Part shown: positions 61,240 to 64,000 of the stretch, piece after piece
Numbering within the stretch: position 1 is the first letter of the stretch
Layout: every line of letters begins with the position of its first letter
NCBI GenBank assembly: GCA_963779485.1
Contig: CAVZYJ010000008.1
Location: 496,001 to 560,000, forward strand
Direction: 5' to 3'
Source of the DNA: CAVVJA01 sp963779485
GTDB taxonomy: Bacteria > Actinomycetota > Actinomycetes > Mycobacteriales > Jatrophihabitantaceae
DNA: 64,000 bases
Made by a program: the position numbers and the translations under genes
The notes under the pieces: model-generated
What the model was told of the DNA's origin: nothing
Seen by the model: only the letters and a program-made list of their open reading frames with translations
Databases searched by the model: none

Positions 61240-61479
61240 AGACAGCCGACCGGAGCGGGATGGCGGCAGCCATCGGGAGTGGAGCGATAGCGTCCAGGGC
61301 GCGATGAGCAGGTCGAGAGCGGTCAGGGTACGCACGCGTGGCTGGTCGGTAACAGGGACCGCGCTCGGCGCCGTGCTGCTCCTGCTCGGCGTGCTGGCCG
61401 GGTGGTGAATCGGCAGATCCTGGATGGATCGCGCTTCGCCGCCCATGTCGACGCCCTGCGACGCGACCCGGCCGTCCTG

Positions 61480-62412
61480 CTACAGACGGCCGACGATCTC
61501 GGCGATCGTGGTCAAGTCACGATCCGGGGCCACGAAGTACGACAGGCCGTAGCGTTCTCGCCTGGCCTGCAGGTCCTCGCGAATCTGCGGGACGCTGCCG
61601 ATGAAGATGGTCGGCATCTGCCACACTGTTTCGCATTCGATCGGGCCCCAGCCGCGACGGGCGATGAGATCTTCGGTAGCCGAGCGTCGGTTAGGGGCGA
61701 TGCTGAAGGTTGCGAACGCGCTGAGCTCCAGCTCGGCGAATCGCTCACCCGCCGCCGATCGAAGGATGTGGAGCTTCTGGTCGAGCGCTGCCGGCAACCG
61801 TTCGGTCGGGTCATCGTGATCTTCCGGGCTCGTGATCGGGGACGGCAACAGCCCCACGATGTCGGCGTGGCGAGCGGCCAGCCGAAGCATCCGTGGGCCG
61901 CCGGCGCCGACCAGCAGGCGGGGCACGCCGCGACGCTCAGGCAGCACATCCAGGTCCAAGCCATCGATCTGGTACCACCGGCCGGCCTGGTGCACCGCCT
62001 GACCAGCCAGCAGGTCCTTGATGATGGTTAGCGACTCCTCGAGCCGGCCGATGCGCTCAGGCGCAGCGGCAAACGCGATTCCGGCCGCTCGGTACTCCGG
62101 TTCGTACCAGCCGGCGCCGATACCCAGTTCGAAGCGTCCAGCGGACAGGTAGTGCAGTGTCGCCGCTTCGTGAGCCACGACGGCCGGATGCCGGAAATCG
62201 TTGGACAGGACGAGTGTGCCCACGGTGAGGCGGGTCGTTGCTGCCGCGGCCGCAGCGAGCGCGCTGAACGGCGCCAGCTGTTGACCGAACGCGCCGGCCG
62301 AGAAGTGATCCCGGAGGAGCAGCGAATCGATGCCGACATCTTCCAGGCGGCGCGCCTGAGCAGCCCAGGCCGGGCCATCAAGGACCGATTCGCTGACCAG
62401 GCCAAACCGCAT
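61480..62412 (-). CDS. LLM-class F420-dependent oxidoreductase (TIGR03621-like)
   Basis: Luciferase-like TIM-barrel enzyme of 310 aa, probably F420-dependent. It has MRFGLVSESVLDGPAWAAQA, LLRDHFSAGAFG, the family motif LSAGRFELGIGAGWYEPEYR and LLVGAGGPRMLRLAARHADI. ATG 62412 follows GGGAG. It is intact, unlike the LLM gene at 26117, and shares no local operon. Confidence 0.92.
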   Translation of the reverse strand: MRFGLVSESVLDGPAWAAQARRLEDVGIDSLLLRDHFSAGAFGQQLAPFSALAAAAAATTRLTVGTLVLSNDFRHPAVVAHEAATLHYLSAGRFELGIGAGWYEPEYRAAGIAFAAAPERIGRLEESLTIIKDLLAGQAVHQAGRWYQIDGLDLDVLPERRGVPRLLVGAGGPRMLRLAARHADIVGLLPSPITSPEDHDDPTERLPAALDQKLHILRSAAGERFAELELSAFATFSIAPNRRSATEDLIARRGWGPIECETVWQMPTIFIGSVPQIREDLQARRERYGLSYFVAPDRDLTTIAEIVGRL

Positions 62413-62455
62413 CGGATGCTCCCCTGCCGTCAATCCGGTGCCGATCGCAACGCGA

Positions 62456-62824
62456 TCACTGGGCCCAGGGCGGGACAAAAGTCCCTTGCGCGGTGACGGC
62501 TTCGCCGCCGACGGGCATGACGCAGATCGCCTCCGCCGGTCCACGCGAGGCGGTGATAGAGAACTCCACTTCGGCCGGAACGATCAGTGCGTCGCCCGGT
62601 CCCGCCGTCTCGACGTGATCGGCGTACCTCGCGTCGAGAGTGCCGGAGAGCACGAGAAAGGTCTCCTCGCGGGTCAGCGAATGAGTCGGCGACGGAGCAT
62701 CAGGACCGAACCGTATCCGCCACGCCGCAACGTCATGAGCGCCTCGGCTGGGCGAGACCAGACCGGTGATGACTGCGTTCCCTATGTCGAACACGGGCGA
62801 GTGCGCGGCCGAGATGGTTGGCAT
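62456..62824 (-). CDS. cupin-domain protein
   Basis: A 122 aa single-domain cupin. It contains PSPTHSLTREETFLVLSGTL, which has the metal-binding His/Glu pattern, and the second motif GDALIVPAEVEFSI. ATG 62824 follows GGAGGA. It is divergent from the MarR-type gene, and the intervening palindrome suggests MarR control. Confidence 0.86.
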   Translation of the reverse strand: MPTISAAHSPVFDIGNAVITGLVSPSRGAHDVAAWRIRFGPDAPSPTHSLTREETFLVLSGTLDARYADHVETAGPGDALIVPAEVEFSITASRGPAEAICVMPVGGEAVTAQGTFVPPWAQ

Positions 62825-62841
62825 GGCTCCTCCTAGAACTT

Positions 62842-62864
62842 TGTACGCTATGGTGAACAGTACA
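62842..62864. promoter_or_regulatory. candidate MarR operator between the cupin and MarR genes
   Basis: TGTAC (62842-62846) and GTACA (62860-62864) form an inverted repeat with a 13 bp centre. It lies in the 42 bp between the divergent start codons, so both promoters would overlap it. Confidence 0.5.
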
Positions 62865-62866
62865 CC

Positions 62867-63344
62867 ATGGAGAACTATATGAGATGCACCAGATCTTGCC
62901 ATCCTGCTCACCGGCGCCGCGCGGGTAGTCGCCGACCGGCTCGGCGCAGCCGTGGAGCGCGCCGGCATCGAGGACATGCGCTCGTCGTACGGGTTCGTGA
63001 TCCGCGCCCTCGCCGCTGGTGACCGCACGTTGACCGAACTGGCCGAACTGCTCGGCGTATCGAAGCAGGCGGCCATCAAGGTCGTCGACGAGATGGAACG
63101 GCGAGGCTATCTGGAGCGCTGCACCGATCCGACGGACCGGCGGGTCAAGCTGTTGCGGCTTACCCCCAAGGCCACCCAGGTGCGCCGCGCGGCCCTGCGG
63201 GCCAGCCGCCAACTGGAGCGCGAACTTCGCCGCGAGCTCGGCGACGACGACGTGGCCGCCCTGCGCCGCACGCTCCTACGGCTGCTAGAGCGGCACGGCG
63301 CGCTCACCGACGCCTCCGCCGGCCGCTCGCGCGCCGTGTGGTGA
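62867..63344 (+). CDS. MarR-family transcriptional regulator, 5' end probably frameshifted
   Basis: Winged-helix regulator. The main frame begins without ATG/GTG after a stop at 62880 and reads DAPDLAILLTGAARVVADRL. It continues through the MarR core (LTELAELLGVSKQAAIKVVD, MERRGYLERCTDPTDRRVKL) to 63344. An ATG at 62867 in another frame gives MENYM. Deleting one base near 62882 joins it to DAPDL and gives a protein of about 158 aa. Otherwise translation would start at GTG 62952 and lose the first helix. It probably controls the divergent cupin gene. Confidence 0.8.
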
Positions 63345-63480
63345 ACTCGGCTTTCGACAATCGCGGGACGGATGCGAATCAGGCCTGTCGCAAGCCTGAT
63401 CGGGTTCAGCCCGCGAGGATCATCCCAAATTGCGCCGCTTCGGCGTGTCGGTCATCCGCCATTGACGTTCCGCGGCCAGG

Positions 63481-63678
63481 ATGATCGACATGGCGAAGGT
63501 GACCCGGACCGACCGAGCCGAGCCATGTAGCCGGTGCGGCGGTCCGGTCGAGGTGGACGTCATCACGACGGACGCATGGCCAGACGATGACGCCGAGCAA
63601 GCCCGCGCGTTTCACAAGGACGACCGCACCCGCGCCGACGAGTTGTGCCAGCGAGGGCGACAGCCGGCGCTGGTCTAG
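63481..63678 (+). CDS. small zinc-ribbon-like protein (65 aa)
   Basis: Starts MIDMAKVTRTDRAEPCSRCG, with a CxxC pair and a third cysteine near the end (ADELCQRG). It is rich in Asp/Arg. ATG 63481 or 63490 are both possible. The single CxxC resembles DksA/TraR-like or other short metal-binding proteins. The family is not identified. Confidence 0.55.
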   Translation: MIDMAKVTRTDRAEPCSRCGGPVEVDVITTDAWPDDDAEQARAFHKDDRTRADELCQRGRQPALV

Positions 63679-63699
63679 CGTCCACCGGGGCGCCGCCGG

Positions 63700-63981
63700 T
63701 CAGGTGGCGACCGGCTGGGGAACGCGGCGCCGCCTGGCGAGCAGGCGCACGACGAGCAGGGTGGCCAGCACAGCCACCACGGCGCAGGCGACCGCAATAG
63801 TTGCCACCTGCCACGCGGCGATGCCGTCAGCTGGCTGAGAAATCGGCGTGGCCGGGGGCGCCTGGACGTCGTCTTGCACCGGTGCCAGCCGTCCGTACGC
63901 CTGGGTCGCGCCCGCGACGAGAAGCAGGGTCGATAGCAGCGCAGTGGTCGCCACTCCGATCAGGTGTCGCGCTCGGTTCAT
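63700..63981 (-). CDS. small membrane protein with N-terminal signal/anchor (93 aa)
   Basis: N-terminal hydrophobic signal-like segment (LIGVATTALLSTLLLVAGAT), a short Pro/Ala-rich external loop, a second membrane helix (VATIAVACAVVAVLATLLVV) and a basic C-terminal end (RLLARRRR). ATG 63981 follows GGAGG. It is a typical small actinobacterial envelope protein of unknown function. Confidence 0.72.
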   Translation of the reverse strand: MNRARHLIGVATTALLSTLLLVAGATQAYGRLAPVQDDVQAPPATPISQPADGIAAWQVATIAVACAVVAVLATLLVVRLLARRRRVPQPVAT

Positions 63982-64000
63982 GATGGTCCTCCGTGTGTAG

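Noticed and set aside
61304..61408. Short plus-strand frame ending in a hydrophobic stretch (about 34 aa)
   Set aside because: Could be a tiny membrane peptide, but there is no ribosome site or recognisable similarity, and GC-rich DNA gives such stretches by chance.
1..64000. CRISPR arrays, tRNA, rRNA, phage genes or an integrated plasmid
   Set aside because: Looked for and not seen: no regularly spaced repeats, no cloverleaf-like gene was recognised by eye, and no phage structural, integrase or replication genes. A tRNA scan would be needed to exclude tRNAs fully.

Overview
The window is 64 kb of high-GC DNA that reads as the chromosome of an actinobacterium (Actinomycetota), most likely from soil. 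The evidence is GTG/TTG starts, several leaderless genes, a DasR-type GntR regulator with its TGGTCTAGACCA operators, several probable F420-dependent enzymes (Ddn-like and luciferase-like), ECF sigma factors of the ECF41 and ECF42 types, CsbD and DUF6529/DUF3237 proteins, and sugar ABC permeases without their own ATPase. Genus cannot be fixed from the sequence. No rRNA, tRNA or CRISPR was seen.

Layout. 0-4.3 kb: end of a kdp potassium locus (possible kdpC tail, kdpD, kdpE) and a convergent KdpD-like DUF4118 membrane protein. 4.3-11.7 kb: a CmtR-like ArsR repressor overlapping a CDF metal transporter, a universal stress protein, a large phosphoesterase, an FAD monooxygenase-like protein, a Ddn-like protein and a lipoprotein. 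11.8-24.4 kb: an amino-sugar catabolic island. A leftward operon encodes a solute-binding lipoprotein, two permeases, a SIS protein, a ROK kinase and a PfkB kinase. A rightward part encodes a second SIS protein, MurQ and a secreted GH20 hexosaminidase. A leftward dasR-nagA pair follows. DasR-like operators lie at the divergent promoter, in front of the GH20 gene and in front of dasR, so the island looks like one DasR regulon for chitin or peptidoglycan sugars. 24.5-34.4 kb: mixed metabolic genes, including two frameshifted genes (a luciferase-like oxidoreductase and a serine hydrolase), a 5'-3' exonuclease, an HxlB-like isomerase and a coupled cyclase/TPP-enzyme pair.

34.7-38.7 kb holds the most interesting system. 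An ECF42-type sigma factor with its DGPF (YCII) partner is surrounded by three matching promoters (TGTCCC-N17/18-CGTCG). One drives the YCII-sigma operon. The other two are inverted copies, and each starts a leaderless micro-ORF whose stop codon lies exactly 31 bp before a larger gene: an MFS exporter on one side and a carboxymuconolactone-decarboxylase-family gene on the other.

40-45.5 kb: a PadR regulator and an ABC ATPase/FtsX-like permease pair, split by an IS110-family element. Removing 43391-44877 restores a TGA/ATG overlap between padR and the ATPase gene, which gives the element's probable ends. 45.8-57 kb: two further ABC exporter pairs, a lipoprotein hydrolase, small conserved proteins, two MFS remnants, an ECF41 sigma factor with its own promoter, a CsbD/coiled-coil pair and an MFS pump. 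57-64 kb: DUF3237, DUF6529, SnoaL-like, Gfo/Idh/MocA, beta-propeller, TIGR03621-like and cupin genes, a divergent MarR gene and two small genes.

Several genes carry apparent single-base insertions, all of the same sign. These are either real decay or consensus errors, and are flagged where they occur.
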